The position numbers and the translations under genes are program-made. This document shows, one piece after another, positions 21,301 to 29,827 of a stretch of 64,000 bases of DNA; position 1 is the stretch's first letter, and each line of letters opens with the position of its first letter. Origin of the DNA: Conexibacter woesei Iso977N (GTDB lineage: Bacteria; Actinomycetota; Thermoleophilia; Solirubrobacterales; Solirubrobacteraceae). The notes below the pieces were generated by a model that saw only the letters and a program-made list of their open reading frames with translations, was not told where the DNA came from and ran no database searches. The DNA lies in NCBI RefSeq assembly GCF_000424625.1, contig NZ_AUKG01000005.1, forward strand, positions 62,001-126,000, written 5' to 3'.

Positions 21301-21885
21301 CTAGTGCTCGGAGATCACCCGGTCGATGATCCCGTACGTCACTGCCTCGTCCGAGCTCATGAAGTAATCGCGCTCGGTGTCGCCGCGCACCTTCTCGTAC
21401 GTCTGCTTCGTGTGCTTGGCGATGATGTGGTCCAGGCGCTGGCGGATGTCGATGATCTCCTTGGCGTGGATCTCGATGTCCGTGGCCTGGCCCTGGAAGC
21501 CGGAGCTGACCTGGTGGATCAGGATCTTCGCGTTCGGGAGCGCCATCCGCTTGCCGTCAGCGCCGCCGGCCAGCAGCAGCGCGCCCATGCTCATCGCGAT
21601 GCCGACGCAGATCGTCTGCACGTCGGGCTTGATGAACTGCATCGTGTCGTAGATCGCCAGACCCGCGTACACGCTCCCGCCCGGGGAGTTGATGTACAGC
21701 GAGATGTCCTTGTCGGGATCCTCGGACTCCAGGTGCAGGAGCTGGGCCACGATCAGGTTGGCGATCTGGTCGTCGACCGGCGTGCCCAGGAACACGATGC
21801 GCTCGTTGAGCAGGCGGGAGTAGATGTCGAACGCACGCTCGCCGCGCGACGTCTGCTCGACGACCATCGGAACCAGTGGACTCAT
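21301..21885 (-). CDS. clpP: ATP-dependent Clp protease proteolytic subunit ClpP
   Basis: Serine protease subunit (194 residues) forming the tetradecameric degradation chamber. Catalytic Ser is in [11 protein letters not shown], His in [14 protein letters not shown], and Asp in [16 protein letters not shown]. The start [12 protein letters not shown] gives the usual processed N-terminus; the reading frame continues upstream without family character. Only one clpP is present in this window, whereas many actinobacteria carry clpP1-clpP2 in tandem; a second copy could be elsewhere. Confidence 0.97.
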   Translation of the reverse strand: MSPLVPMVVEQTSRGERAFDIYSRLLNERIVFLGTPVDDQIANLIVAQLLHLESEDPDKDISLYINSPGGSVYAGLAIYDTMQFIKPDVQTICVGIAMSMGALLLAGGADGKRMALPNAKILIHQVSSGFQGQATDIEIHAKEIIDIRQRLDHIIAKHTKQTYEKVRGDTERDYFMSSDEAVTYGIIDRVISEH

Positions 21886-21921
21886 GTGACCTCGTGCTCG
21901 TTCTCTCTCAAGGGGGAAGAT

Positions 21922-21958
21922 CCTTCCGCGACGGTCTCCCTTGGAGCACCGCGGAAGG
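21922..21958. promoter_or_regulatory. Inverted repeat in the clpP upstream region
   Basis: Perfect 9-bp arms CCTTCCGCG and CGCGGAAGG separated by 19 bases, 37-73 bases upstream of the clpP ATG. It could be an operator for a stress regulator or a 5'-leader hairpin. It does not match the ClgR or HspR sites I know well enough to name one. Confidence 0.4.
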
Positions 21959-22068
21959 TCCGTGGAGGCTAGCACTCGGCCAGGCACGTCCCCTGGCCTT
22001 CAGGTCGGTCTTGGCCGAGTGTCCTTGAGGGTTGAGGACGCTCGTTCGAGGCGCGTCGGCGCGGGCTG

Positions 22069-23529
22069 CTAGCAGGTGGACAGCGCGGCCCAGGCACCAC
22101 GAGTGTCCAGGGGGCGGGCGCTGTTGACGGCGCGGGGGTCGGGCGCCGGCGCGTCGGTGGGCGCGAGGTGGTCGGTGAAGGCGAGCGAGCCGCGGCGCGG
22201 CGTGAGGATCACGCCGCGCGCGGGCGCGCTGCCGCCAACGCGGATCGGGCGATCCTGCGCGAGCAGGAACGCGACCTGCGGGACCGGGCGCTGCTGCGCG
22301 AGCAGGACCGGCGCGGCGGCGGCGCAGCCGCGCAGGCGCGCCCGGACCGCGGGTGAGCGGACGAGCGCGGTGAGGTCGCGCTGCTCGCGCAGTGCCGTGC
22401 CCGCGAAGCGCGCCTGGTCCCGGAGCCCGGACGCCGCGTGCGGCGCGTTGAGCGCGAGCGCCGCGACGGCGGCGACCGCGCCCGCGATGAGCGCGGCGCG
22501 CAACGCGGTGCCGCGGGACGCGGCGGCGAACGCCGTCGGCGCCCAGGCGGCGAGCAGCGCGAGCGCCGCGGACGGGAGCAAGGTGTAGCGGTAGAGCAGC
22601 GGCAGCCCCGCGATCCCGAGCGCCAGGAACGCCGCGGCGCCCGCGCCGAGCGTGGCGAGCGGGAGCAGCGCGCGCCGGGGCGCGATCCACAGCGCGGCGA
22701 TCGCCGCGGCGCCGCCGAGCAGCGCGACCGCGTCGCCGAGGACGACCGTCAGGTAGTCCGGCCCGAGCCGCAGCGCGGCGCCGAAGGAGTGCGCGCGGCC
22801 GAGCGCGTCGGCGAGGTCGCGCGTCCCGTGCAGGGAGTGCAGCGGGTCGCCGGTGCAGACGAGGTCGAACAGCAGCCACGCGGCGGGTGCGGCGAGGGCG
22901 AGCGCGAAGCGCCGGCGCGACGGCGCGATCGCCGCGACCACGACCGCCAGCGCCCACGCCTCGGGGCGCAGCAGCCCGGCGGCGGTGAGCAGGATCAACG
23001 CCCGGCGGTAGCGCGCGCCGTCCGGATGCACGAGCGCGGCACCCGCGCCGAGCACGAGCGCCAGGAACGGCACGTCGGTCCCGGACTCCAGGACCGAGCC
23101 GGCCAGCAGCGGCCGCGTCAGAAGGATCGCCGCCGCCAGCGCGCCTGCGACCGGCCCGAACAGCCGCCCGCCGAGCACCGCCACGACGACCCCGCACGCG
23201 GCCAGCGCGAGCAGGCTCAGCCACGCCAACGCGGTCGCGTTCCCGACCACCGCCGCGACCCCGATCGCCAGCGGATGCGGCGTCGGGGCGAACGCCCCGC
23301 TCAGATCTGGCAGCGACCCGTGCGCGAGCGACCGTCCCCACAGCAACGACCACCACGCGTCGTAGCCCGTCTGCGGCAGCCCGAGGACGACCCGCAGAAC
23401 GCCCGCCAGGACCACCGTCGCGGCCGCCGGCGCCGCGCGCCGAGCGACGGCCGCCGGCGACCCGACCGCGCCGCGCGCAGTGGCGACGCTCGGCGCAGCG
23501 ACGGCGCGCGGCGCGGCGGCGGTGGTCAT
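22069..23529 (-). CDS. Multipass membrane glycosyltransferase-like protein (GT-C/PMT type)
   Basis: 486 residues with about ten hydrophobic helices (LSLLALAACGVVVAVLGGRL, VAGALAAAILLTRPLLAGSV, LGAGAAAFLALGIAGLPLLY). An early acidic loop after LGLPQTGYDAWWSLLWGRSL and a long extracytoplasmic C-terminus fit the GT-C mannosyl/arabinosyltransferase-like architecture, which uses polyprenyl-phosphate sugar donors. Family assignment is by topology. The ATG overlaps the stop of the upstream glycosidase-like gene (ATGA), so the pair is coupled. Confidence 0.7.
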   Translation of the reverse strand: MTTAAAPRAVAAPSVATARGAVGSPAAVARRAAPAAATVVLAGVLRVVLGLPQTGYDAWWSLLWGRSLAHGSLPDLSGAFAPTPHPLAIGVAAVVGNATALAWLSLLALAACGVVVAVLGGRLFGPVAGALAAAILLTRPLLAGSVLESGTDVPFLALVLGAGAALVHPDGARYRRALILLTAAGLLRPEAWALAVVVAAIAPSRRRFALALAAPAAWLLFDLVCTGDPLHSLHGTRDLADALGRAHSFGAALRLGPDYLTVVLGDAVALLGGAAAIAALWIAPRRALLPLATLGAGAAAFLALGIAGLPLLYRYTLLPSAALALLAAWAPTAFAAASRGTALRAALIAGAVAAVAALALNAPHAASGLRDQARFAGTALREQRDLTALVRSPAVRARLRGCAAAAPVLLAQQRPVPQVAFLLAQDRPIRVGGSAPARGVILTPRRGSLAFTDHLAPTDAPAPDPRAVNSARPLDTRGAWAALSTC

Positions 23530-24875
23530 CGGACGCTCACCTTCGCGTGCCAGGGCTTCACGCCGGACTGGGTGAAGGCCAGGCGCAGCGTCGCGCGGGC
23601 GCGTGGGCGGCGGTGGGTGCAGTGCAGGAGGACCGTCGCGCGGCCGCCGGGGCGGACGCTGTAGGTCGCGCGGCGCAGGCCGGACGCGCGGATCGTTCCG
23701 GTGCAGCGTGGCGCGCCCGCGGGGCAGGACAGCAGCAGGCGCAGGCCGAGGCGTCCGGTGCGGCGCACGCGGGGTGAGCGCAGGACGGTCCGGCGCGGAC
23801 CGGAGAGCCTCGTGGGCGATGATCCCCCGCCCCTGGCCCCGCCCGCGCCGCCGCTCGTGGCCGAGCCGCCGGGCGTGCTGTGCCGGTCCCAGACCGGCGT
23901 CGTCGCGCCCTGCGTGCCCGGCGGGCGCGGCAGCGGCGGGATCGTGTGCGCGCGCTGGTACTGCAGCAGCACGTCGTAGCCGGCGCGCGTGCTCCCGTCG
24001 AGCCCGACCAGGCCCGTGTCCATGCGACCGCCACCGGTGAAGCTGTAGATGTAGGTCCGCGGGACGATCGCGGCGTACGCGTCGGCGACCTCGAGCGCCC
24101 AGCCGATCGCCCGCGCGGCGCGGGCCTCGTCGTAGCCCATCGTCTCGACGCCGTCGCGTGTGCGGAAGCGGACGATCCCGCCGGTCTCGGTGATCCACAG
24201 CTTCGCCCCGCCGCCGATCATCGACAGCATGCCGTCGAGGTCGGCCGTCGACCCGCGGTCGGCGTCGGAGTAATCGTGCAACCCGTACAACAACGGCGGA
24301 TGGCGCGCAGCGTTCTGGAACGCTCGCAGCCACTGCGCCATCCCGGGATCGCCGCCGAGCACGTCGGCGGCGACGACCTCGCAGGTCGGGCACTGGTCGA
24401 CGATCGTGTCGTAGTACGCCGCCGCCCGCGCGGGGTCGCCGCGCGTCGGCTGCGTCTCGTGCGACGCCTCGTTCCAGGCCGTGAAGCTCGTGACCTGCGG
24501 CCAGCGGTTGCGGAACGCGACGAACGCGGTCCGGAAGTCCTGGACGCCCGGCAGCGTGCACGGCGCGCTCGGGCACTGGTCGCCGGAGAGGTGCTCGAAC
24601 GCGACGTGGACGCTCACGCCCGCCGCCTGCGCCGCGGCCAGGTACGCGTCGGTCGCCTCCGGCTTGTCGACCGCGACGTCCCACGGCACGACCAGCCGGA
24701 CGTGCGTCACGCCGAGGTCGGTGAAGCGCCAGTCGCTGAAGATCCCCGGCCGCGTGTCGCTGATCCCGACGTCGGCGCGCGCGGGCGCCGCGCAGACGCC
24801 CCACGCGCACGCCAGCAGGACCGCGGCCAGCGCCGCAAGCGCCGCGCCCGTCCGCCGGCTAATGGCGCGCGGCAT
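23526..24875 (-). CDS. Secreted TIM-barrel glycoside hydrolase-like protein
   Basis: 449 residues with a signal peptide (ALAALAAVLLACAWGVCAAPARA). The barrel shows clan-A glycosidase features: strand VTHVRLVVPWDVAV, the acid/base candidate Glu in FTAWNEASHE, and the nucleophile candidate Glu in KLWITETGG, with GLHDYSD between. This resembles GH39/cellulase-superfamily proteins. A Pro/Thr/Ser linker and a C-terminal beta domain (GLRLLLSCPAGAPRCTG) follow. It overlaps the preceding gene by 17 bp and the glycosyltransferase gene by 4 bp. The substrate is unknown. Confidence 0.72.
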   Translation of the reverse strand: MPRAISRRTGAALAALAAVLLACAWGVCAAPARADVGISDTRPGIFSDWRFTDLGVTHVRLVVPWDVAVDKPEATDAYLAAAQAAGVSVHVAFEHLSGDQCPSAPCTLPGVQDFRTAFVAFRNRWPQVTSFTAWNEASHETQPTRGDPARAAAYYDTIVDQCPTCEVVAADVLGGDPGMAQWLRAFQNAARHPPLLYGLHDYSDADRGSTADLDGMLSMIGGGAKLWITETGGIVRFRTRDGVETMGYDEARAARAIGWALEVADAYAAIVPRTYIYSFTGGGRMDTGLVGLDGSTRAGYDVLLQYQRAHTIPPLPRPPGTQGATTPVWDRHSTPGGSATSGGAGGARGGGSSPTRLSGPRRTVLRSPRVRRTGRLGLRLLLSCPAGAPRCTGTIRASGLRRATYSVRPGGRATVLLHCTHRRPRARATLRLAFTQSGVKPWHAKVSVR

Positions 24876-25857
24876 GCTTCGACGCCGCCTTGTGCTTCTT
24901 GGTGGCCTTGCCGATCTTCAGCGCCTTGGCGCGGCACGCCGTGCGCTTCCTGCCCTTCTTCGCGTCGCAGACCGACAGCGCGCGGGCGCGGCGCTCGCAG
25001 AGCGTGCGCTTCGAGCCCTTCTTGTAGGTCTTGTCGCAGGTCCTCAGCGCGGTCGCCAGCTTGGCGGCGCGCTCGCACGCGACCTTCGCGCTGCCCTTCT
25101 TCGCCGCGCAGCCGACGGGCTTTCTGACCGGCGCCGGCGCGACGGTCCTGCTCCCCGCGCCCTGCGTCGTCGGGACCGTCGATGTCACGGCCGTCGTCCC
25201 GCCGCCACCGTTGTTGGTGGTGTCGGTCGTCGTGGTCGTCGTCGTCGAGGTGCCACCGCCGGCCTGCGCGACCGGCGTCAGCCACACGCTCAGCGGCGTG
25301 GACTGCGCGGTCGCGGCGCGCGTGATGCTCGTGCCCGGCTCGTAGCCCGGCGCCGTCGCCTCGGCCCGCACACGCCCGCCCGGACGGGTGAGGAAGAAGG
25401 CGAAGAAGCCGTCGGCCCCGGTCGTCCTCGGGTTCGGGCTGCCGGCCTCGGCCGCCGACAACGTGACCCACGTGGCGCCGTCGAAGAGCGAGCGCTGCAG
25501 CGTCACCGACGCGCCGGCCAGCTCGGAGACCCGCTGCGCATCGCCCCTCGAGGCGCCATGCGCAAGCGCGTCGGCGTACTTGGCCGCATCGAAGACCTGC
25601 CCGGCCGCCAGGTAGCTGCCGTGATGGCCGCCGTAGCCGTAGCCATAGCCATAGCCGCCGTACCCGTAGCCCCCGCCGTAGCCGTAGCCGTACCCATAGC
25701 CATACCCGCCGCCGCCGTAACCCCCGTAGCCGCCGCTGTGCGACGAGCGGTGCCCCGTGGCCGCCAGGGCCATGCTCGCGAGCAGGCCCAGGAGCAGTGC
25801 CGTGGCGACGGCGAGGATCAGGTGACGATGACGACGAGCGAAGCTGGACCGGAACAT
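24859..25857 (-). CDS. Secreted Gly-Tyr repeat protein with Lys/Cys-rich C-terminus
   Basis: About 332 residues from ATG 25857 (a GTG four codons upstream is possible). Signal or membrane segment LILAVATALLLGLLASMALA is followed by a Gly-Tyr repeat tract (residues about 45-80, GYGYGYGYGGGYGYGGYGYG-like). Then comes a domain resembling a carboxypeptidase-regulatory fold (DGFFAFFLTRPGGRVRAEAT), a Thr/Gly linker, and a tail of Cys-Lys-Arg repeats (CAAKKGSAKVACERA, CDKTYKKGSKRTLCERRA, CDAKKGRKRTACRAKAL). Spacing is regular: three CxxKKGxxxxxC-like units. Possibly a structural wall-associated protein. It overlaps the glycosidase-like gene. Confidence 0.68.
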   Translation of the reverse strand: MFRSSFARRHRHLILAVATALLLGLLASMALAATGHRSSHSGGYGGYGGGGYGYGYGYGYGGGYGYGGYGYGYGYGGHHGSYLAAGQVFDAAKYADALAHGASRGDAQRVSELAGASVTLQRSLFDGATWVTLSAAEAGSPNPRTTGADGFFAFFLTRPGGRVRAEATAPGYEPGTSITRAATAQSTPLSVWLTPVAQAGGGTSTTTTTTTDTTNNGGGGTTAVTSTVPTTQGAGSRTVAPAPVRKPVGCAAKKGSAKVACERAAKLATALRTCDKTYKKGSKRTLCERRARALSVCDAKKGRKRTACRAKALKIGKATKKHKAASKHAARH

Positions 25858-25957
25858 GTGCGGCGGCACGGTAGCACCGAACGCACAGGAACCTCATAGC
25901 AGTGAGGCGACCCCACACGATCGACCAGGTCGACCATGCGGGTCCCCTCAGGAAGCG

Positions 25958-27331
25958 CTACTCCGACGCGTCGTCGGAACCCGCAGCGGCGGCCGCCGGG
26001 GCGGCGCCGCCGGCGCGCTCGGCCAGCAGCTCGACGGCCTGGCGCTGGGCCAGATCCTCGATCAGCTCCTCGAGGCGCCCCTGCTGCTCCAGGCGCTTGC
26101 GCAGCTTCTCGGGCTTCGTGCCCTGCTGGATCGCCGACTCCTGCAGCGCGTCGAGGATGTCGCCATCCGACGGCTTGATGTCCTCGGCCTCGATCACGGC
26201 GGCCAGGACGGCCTCGCGGCGCAGCGCCTGCTCGGCGTCCGGGCGGGCCTCGTCGAGGATCTCCTCCTCGGACTTCTGCGCGATCCGCAGGTAGGCGTCC
26301 TTCGTGATCCCGCGGTGCGAGAGCGAGTGGAGCATCTGCTCGAACAGCTCCCTCGCGCGCGACTCGACCAGCGAGTCCGGGATCTCGACCTCGGCGCCCT
26401 CGACGACCTTGTCCAGCGCGGCCTCGCGGAACTCCGCCTCGACCTTGCGCTCGTCGGCCTCGCGCATGCGCGTGGCGATGTCCTCGCGCAGCTCGGCGAG
26501 CGTGTCGAACCCGCCGGCCTCGGTCGCGAAGTCGTCGTCGAGCTCGGGCAGCTCCTTGGCCTTGACCTCGTTGACCGTCACCTCGAACTGGGCGGGCTTG
26601 CCGGCCAGGTGCGGCGCGGAGCCGTACTCCTCGGGGAACGTGACCTCGACGACCTTCTCGTCGCCGGCCTTCAGGCCGACGAGCTGCTCCTCGAAGCCGC
26701 CGATGAACTGGTTGGAGCCGAGCTCCAGGAGGTGGTCGCGGCCCTCGCCGCCGGCGAAGTAGTCGCGCTCGCCGTCGTCGCCCTCGATCGAGCCCTTGAA
26801 GTCGATGACGACGAAGTCGCCGTTCTCGGACGCCTTCTCGGCGGTCTCCAACCGGGCGGAGCGCTCGCGCAGCTGCTCGACCTGCTCGTCGATGGCCTGC
26901 TCGTCGGCCTCCGGCTCGCGGCGCTCGACCTCGAGCTTGGAGATGTCGCCGATCGTCGCGGTCGGGCGCACGCCGATCTCGATCGTGAAGTTGAGCGGCT
27001 CGCCCTCGCCGGGCAGCGCGGAGAAGTCGAGGTCGACGTCGGGCTCGCCGACGGTCTTGATCCCGGCCCCGTCGATCGCCTCGACGTACCAGCGCGGGAG
27101 CGCGTTGCGGACGGCCTCGTCGAGGATCGCCTCGCGGCCCAGGCGCTGCACGACGACCGGCGCCGGAACCTTGCCCTTGCGGAAGCCCGGCATGCGCAGG
27201 TCGCGGCCCATCCGGCCGGCGGCCTCGGTGACGCGGCGCGCAACTTCCTGCGGCGTGACCTCCGCGGCGACTCGAACCCGGGACTCGGGGAGCTCTTCGA
27301 CGGTGGTCTTGACGTTCGTTGCAGCGGCCAT
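25958..27331 (-). CDS. tig: Trigger factor (ribosome-associated chaperone)
   Basis: 457 residues. N-terminal ribosome-binding domain with the signature motif as MPGFRKGKVPAPVV, a central FKBP-type PPIase domain (ENGDFVVIDFKGSIEG, FIGGFEEQLVGLKAGDEKVV), and a long helical C-terminal chaperone domain, ending in an Ala/Gly/Ser tail. It binds nascent chains at the ribosome exit. tig, clpP and clpX often adjoin; here three envelope genes lie between tig and clpP. Confidence 0.95.
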   Translation of the reverse strand: MAAATNVKTTVEELPESRVRVAAEVTPQEVARRVTEAAGRMGRDLRMPGFRKGKVPAPVVVQRLGREAILDEAVRNALPRWYVEAIDGAGIKTVGEPDVDLDFSALPGEGEPLNFTIEIGVRPTATIGDISKLEVERREPEADEQAIDEQVEQLRERSARLETAEKASENGDFVVIDFKGSIEGDDGERDYFAGGEGRDHLLELGSNQFIGGFEEQLVGLKAGDEKVVEVTFPEEYGSAPHLAGKPAQFEVTVNEVKAKELPELDDDFATEAGGFDTLAELREDIATRMREADERKVEAEFREAALDKVVEGAEVEIPDSLVESRARELFEQMLHSLSHRGITKDAYLRIAQKSEEEILDEARPDAEQALRREAVLAAVIEAEDIKPSDGDILDALQESAIQQGTKPEKLRKRLEQQGRLEELIEDLAQRQAVELLAERAGGAAPAAAAAGSDDASE

Positions 27332-27360
27332 GTTGCCGTAACGGTAGCGTCAGAGCGCAT

Positions 27361-27513
27361 ATGGCCGCTCGCCGCCTCTCCCCTTCCACGCGCGCGCTGG
27401 CGTGGATCTACACCGGCCCGCTCGGCCACCTGTACGGCGGCCTGGCGGACTGGGGCACCCTGCTGGGCCAGGTGCTCCTCGCACGCGCGCGGACGCGCGT
27501 GCGAGGGACCTGA
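27361..27513 (+). CDS. Small conserved-type protein, 50 residues
   Basis: Short basic protein with an aromatic core ALAWIYTGPLGHLYGGLADW and a hydrophobic LLGQVLLARARTRVRGT end. It is divergent from tig with 29 bp between the start codons. The aromatic Gly-Pro-Leu-Gly segment does not look like random GC-rich translation, and I recall similar short actinobacterial proteins, but no function. Weak ribosome binding site. Confidence 0.5.
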   Translation: MAARRLSPSTRALAWIYTGPLGHLYGGLADWGTLLGQVLLARARTRVRGT

Positions 27514-27529
27514 ACCCGGAGCGCTGCGG

Positions 27530-28324
27530 CTAGCAGCTCACCGTGACGTGGAACGCCTTGTTGGCCAGGGCGCCCGCGTCGTCGCGGGTCGAGACGTTGA
27601 TCGTCTTCCTGTCGCCCGCCAGCTCGGCCGCCGCGGCGCCGGCCGACGTGACCGTGGCCTCGGTGACCTGGATCGCGCACGCCGAGACGTCGTTGCTGGC
27701 GACCACCTGGTAGGTGCCGGTGCCCGTCGTCGTCGCCGACGCGAACCCGCGCTTGACCGTGCCGAGCGCGCCGGCGTCGGAGACGGCGGCGATCGACGTC
27801 GCGCCCTGCACGGCGGCCGTGGCCGTCGTCGCGGCATCGTCATGCGCGGCCCTGGCGATGTCGTCGGCGCCCTTGCCGTCGACCTGGTCGGCGTTCAGCC
27901 CGGTCGCGACACCCGTCGCGTTGGTCGTGAACGGCGCGGCCCTGGTGTTGCCGGAGGTGATCCGGCCGACCTCGGTGCCGCCGTTGGACGAGAACTCGAA
28001 CGCGCGGCCGTCGGCCAGGTTCGAGGCGCGGACGCAGGGCTCGTTGCCCTTCTCGGAGCCGCCGAGCTTCGAGCGGCAGCCGTAGATCGCGCCGCCGCCG
28101 TTGTCGGACTTGTTGGACTGGCGGGTGCCGTAGGTGCCGTTGTTGGCGATGATCTGCGTCTCGGACGACAGCGCCGCCGAGGCGTTGGATCCGGGGTTGC
28201 GCTTGCCCAGCAGCAGCGTCCTGCCTTCACCGGTCGCGAACGAGACCGACGACGCGAGCAGGCCGATGACGATCGCCGCGGACAGCACGATCGCCCCCTT
28301 GGAGTGGAACAGCTTGCGGAACAT
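27530..28324 (-). CDS. Exported or membrane-anchored beta-rich protein of unknown function
   Basis: 264 residues. The N-terminal hydrophobic segment (GAIVLSAAIVIGLLASSVSFA) is a signal or anchor. The next part is Asn/Ser/Gly-rich (SSETQIIANNGTYGTRQSNK), then GLNADQVDGKGADDIARAA, a motif often seen in actinobacterial secreted proteins as a repeat (NADxxDG). The C-terminus is beta-rich and ends HVTVSC. A good GGGAGG lies upstream of the ATG. Function unknown. Confidence 0.7.
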   Translation of the reverse strand: MFRKLFHSKGAIVLSAAIVIGLLASSVSFATGEGRTLLLGKRNPGSNASAALSSETQIIANNGTYGTRQSNKSDNGGGAIYGCRSKLGGSEKGNEPCVRASNLADGRAFEFSSNGGTEVGRITSGNTRAAPFTTNATGVATGLNADQVDGKGADDIARAAHDDAATTATAAVQGATSIAAVSDAGALGTVKRGFASATTTGTGTYQVVASNDVSACAIQVTEATVTSAGAAAAELAGDRKTINVSTRDDAGALANKAFHVTVSC

Positions 28325-28462
28325 GGGTGGGAGCCTCCCTGTTGGTTTCCCTTTCCAAGGACAACATGTTCCGGAGGGTCAAGGTTGCGGTCGCATGTCA
28401 GCGCATGCTGCGCTGCACCCGCGCTTGCATCCGGCGCGGGACCGCATCCTGCTGATGATCGA

Positions 28463-29797
28463 TCAGCGTCGCAGAGCGAAGATCGGCCACGGCCCCGGGA
28501 CGCCCCGGAGGGCGTGTGCGCCCAGCGGCTCGAACGTCAGCCCGGAGCCGACGACGGTCCCGTAGCTGGTCCCGGAGACCAGCACCTGCCCCGGACCCGC
28601 CATGTCGCACACGCGCGCGGCGATGTGCACGGCCATCCCGCCGACGTCGCCGCCGATCAGCTCGCACTCCCCCGTGTGCAGCCCGGCGCGCAGCTCGATC
28701 CCCAGCCCGCGCACCGCGGCCAGGACCGTCCGGGCGCAGCGCAGCCCGTCTGACGGCGGCCCCTCGAACGCGGCCATGTAGCCGTCGCCGAGCGTCTTGA
28801 CCTGGCGCCCGCCGTAGCGCTCCACCTCGCGGTGGATCGCGGCGTCGTGGGCGGACAGGAGGTCGCGCCAGCGCGCGTCGCCCATCCGCGCAGCGTGGCC
28901 GGTCGCGTCGACGATGTCGGTGAACAGGATCGTCATCAGCCGCCGCTGCAGCCCCGACGTCGTCGTGCGCGAGCCGGTCAGGAACTCCTCCAGCTCGCCG
29001 AGCAGCGCCTCGCTGTCGCCGACCATCGGCAGCGAGTCCTCGCCGGGCAGCTCGACCAACCGCGCGCCCGGGATCAGCCGCGCCGCCATCCGCGAGTGGC
29101 CGACGTCGATCATCCTGTCGCCGGTCCGGTGCAGGATCAGCGTCGGGACGCGCAGCTGGGGCAGGTGGTGGCGGACGTCGACGCCGTCGAGGTTGGCGCT
29201 GAGGCGCAGGAAGCCCTGCGGCGTCGCGGACTGGCGCTCGTAGCGGCCCATCCACTCGCGCATCCGCTCGTCGCCTTCGAGCGACGGCGCGAGGCGCCCG
29301 AGGTTCGCGCCCGTCCCCCACGTGTCGCGCAGCCTCGCCAGCCGCTCCGCGCGGTCGTGCGGCGCCTCGATCCACGGCGCGTCCTGCTCGCGCGCGGTCG
29401 CGATCACCGAGGCGTACAGGACGAGCGCCAGCGTCCGGTCCGGGCGCGTCGCCGCGTACTCGATCGCCAGCGGCCCGCCGGCCGCGTAGGACTGCAGGAC
29501 CACGCGATCGCAGCCGGCGTCGTCGAGGACCGCGTCGAGGTCGGCGACCTCCTGCTCCAGCGTGATCGTCCCGTGGTGGCGGTCGCTCAGCCCCACGCCG
29601 CGCCGGTCGACCAGGATCACCCTGGCGATCGAGCCGAGCCGCTCCCACCACCGCCGCAGCCCCGGCTCCTCCATCAGCACCTCGATGTGCGAGGTGACGC
29701 CGTTCAAGAACACCATGTCGACCGGGCCGTCGCCGAGCAGCCGGTACGCGATGCTCGCGTCGCCGGATTGGGCCCATCGGACGCGGCCTTCTTCCAT
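28463..29797 (-). CDS. Degenerate alpha/beta-hydrolase fused to class III nucleotidyl cyclase
   Basis: 444 residues. Residues 1-275 have the alpha/beta-hydrolase fold seen in a family of cyclase fusions (DRRGVGLSDR, LQSYAAGGPLAIEYAA, LILHRTGDRMIDVGHS). The nucleophile elbow should read GxSxGG but is SYAAGG, with Ala105 at the Ser position; the His position in LPGEDSLPMVGD is Ser255. The acid D227 remains. Residues 285-444 are a class III cyclase: metal Asp294 (FTDIV) and Asp338 (GDGYM), Lys334 preceding TLGD as in adenylate cyclases, and HIAAR (His for the usual Asn, Arg kept). It likely makes cAMP, with a non-catalytic ligand-sensing hydrolase domain; the Crp-like gene upstream is a candidate receiver. 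Confidence 0.86.
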   Translation of the reverse strand: MEEGRVRWAQSGDASIAYRLLGDGPVDMVFLNGVTSHIEVLMEEPGLRRWWERLGSIARVILVDRRGVGLSDRHHGTITLEQEVADLDAVLDDAGCDRVVLQSYAAGGPLAIEYAATRPDRTLALVLYASVIATAREQDAPWIEAPHDRAERLARLRDTWGTGANLGRLAPSLEGDERMREWMGRYERQSATPQGFLRLSANLDGVDVRHHLPQLRVPTLILHRTGDRMIDVGHSRMAARLIPGARLVELPGEDSLPMVGDSEALLGELEEFLTGSRTTTSGLQRRLMTILFTDIVDATGHAARMGDARWRDLLSAHDAAIHREVERYGGRQVKTLGDGYMAAFEGPPSDGLRCARTVLAAVRGLGIELRAGLHTGECELIGGDVGGMAVHIAARVCDMAGPGQVLVSGTSYGTVVGSGLTFEPLGAHALRGVPGPWPIFALRR

Positions 29798-29827
29798 GGT
29801 CTGCCGGAGCCTATCCGGCGGGCGGCG

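Noticed and set aside
25620-25735. Short regular repeats resembling a CRISPR array
   Set aside because: Units are 6-12 bases coding Gly-Tyr in frame; there are no constant 25-40-base repeats with unique spacers and no cas genes.
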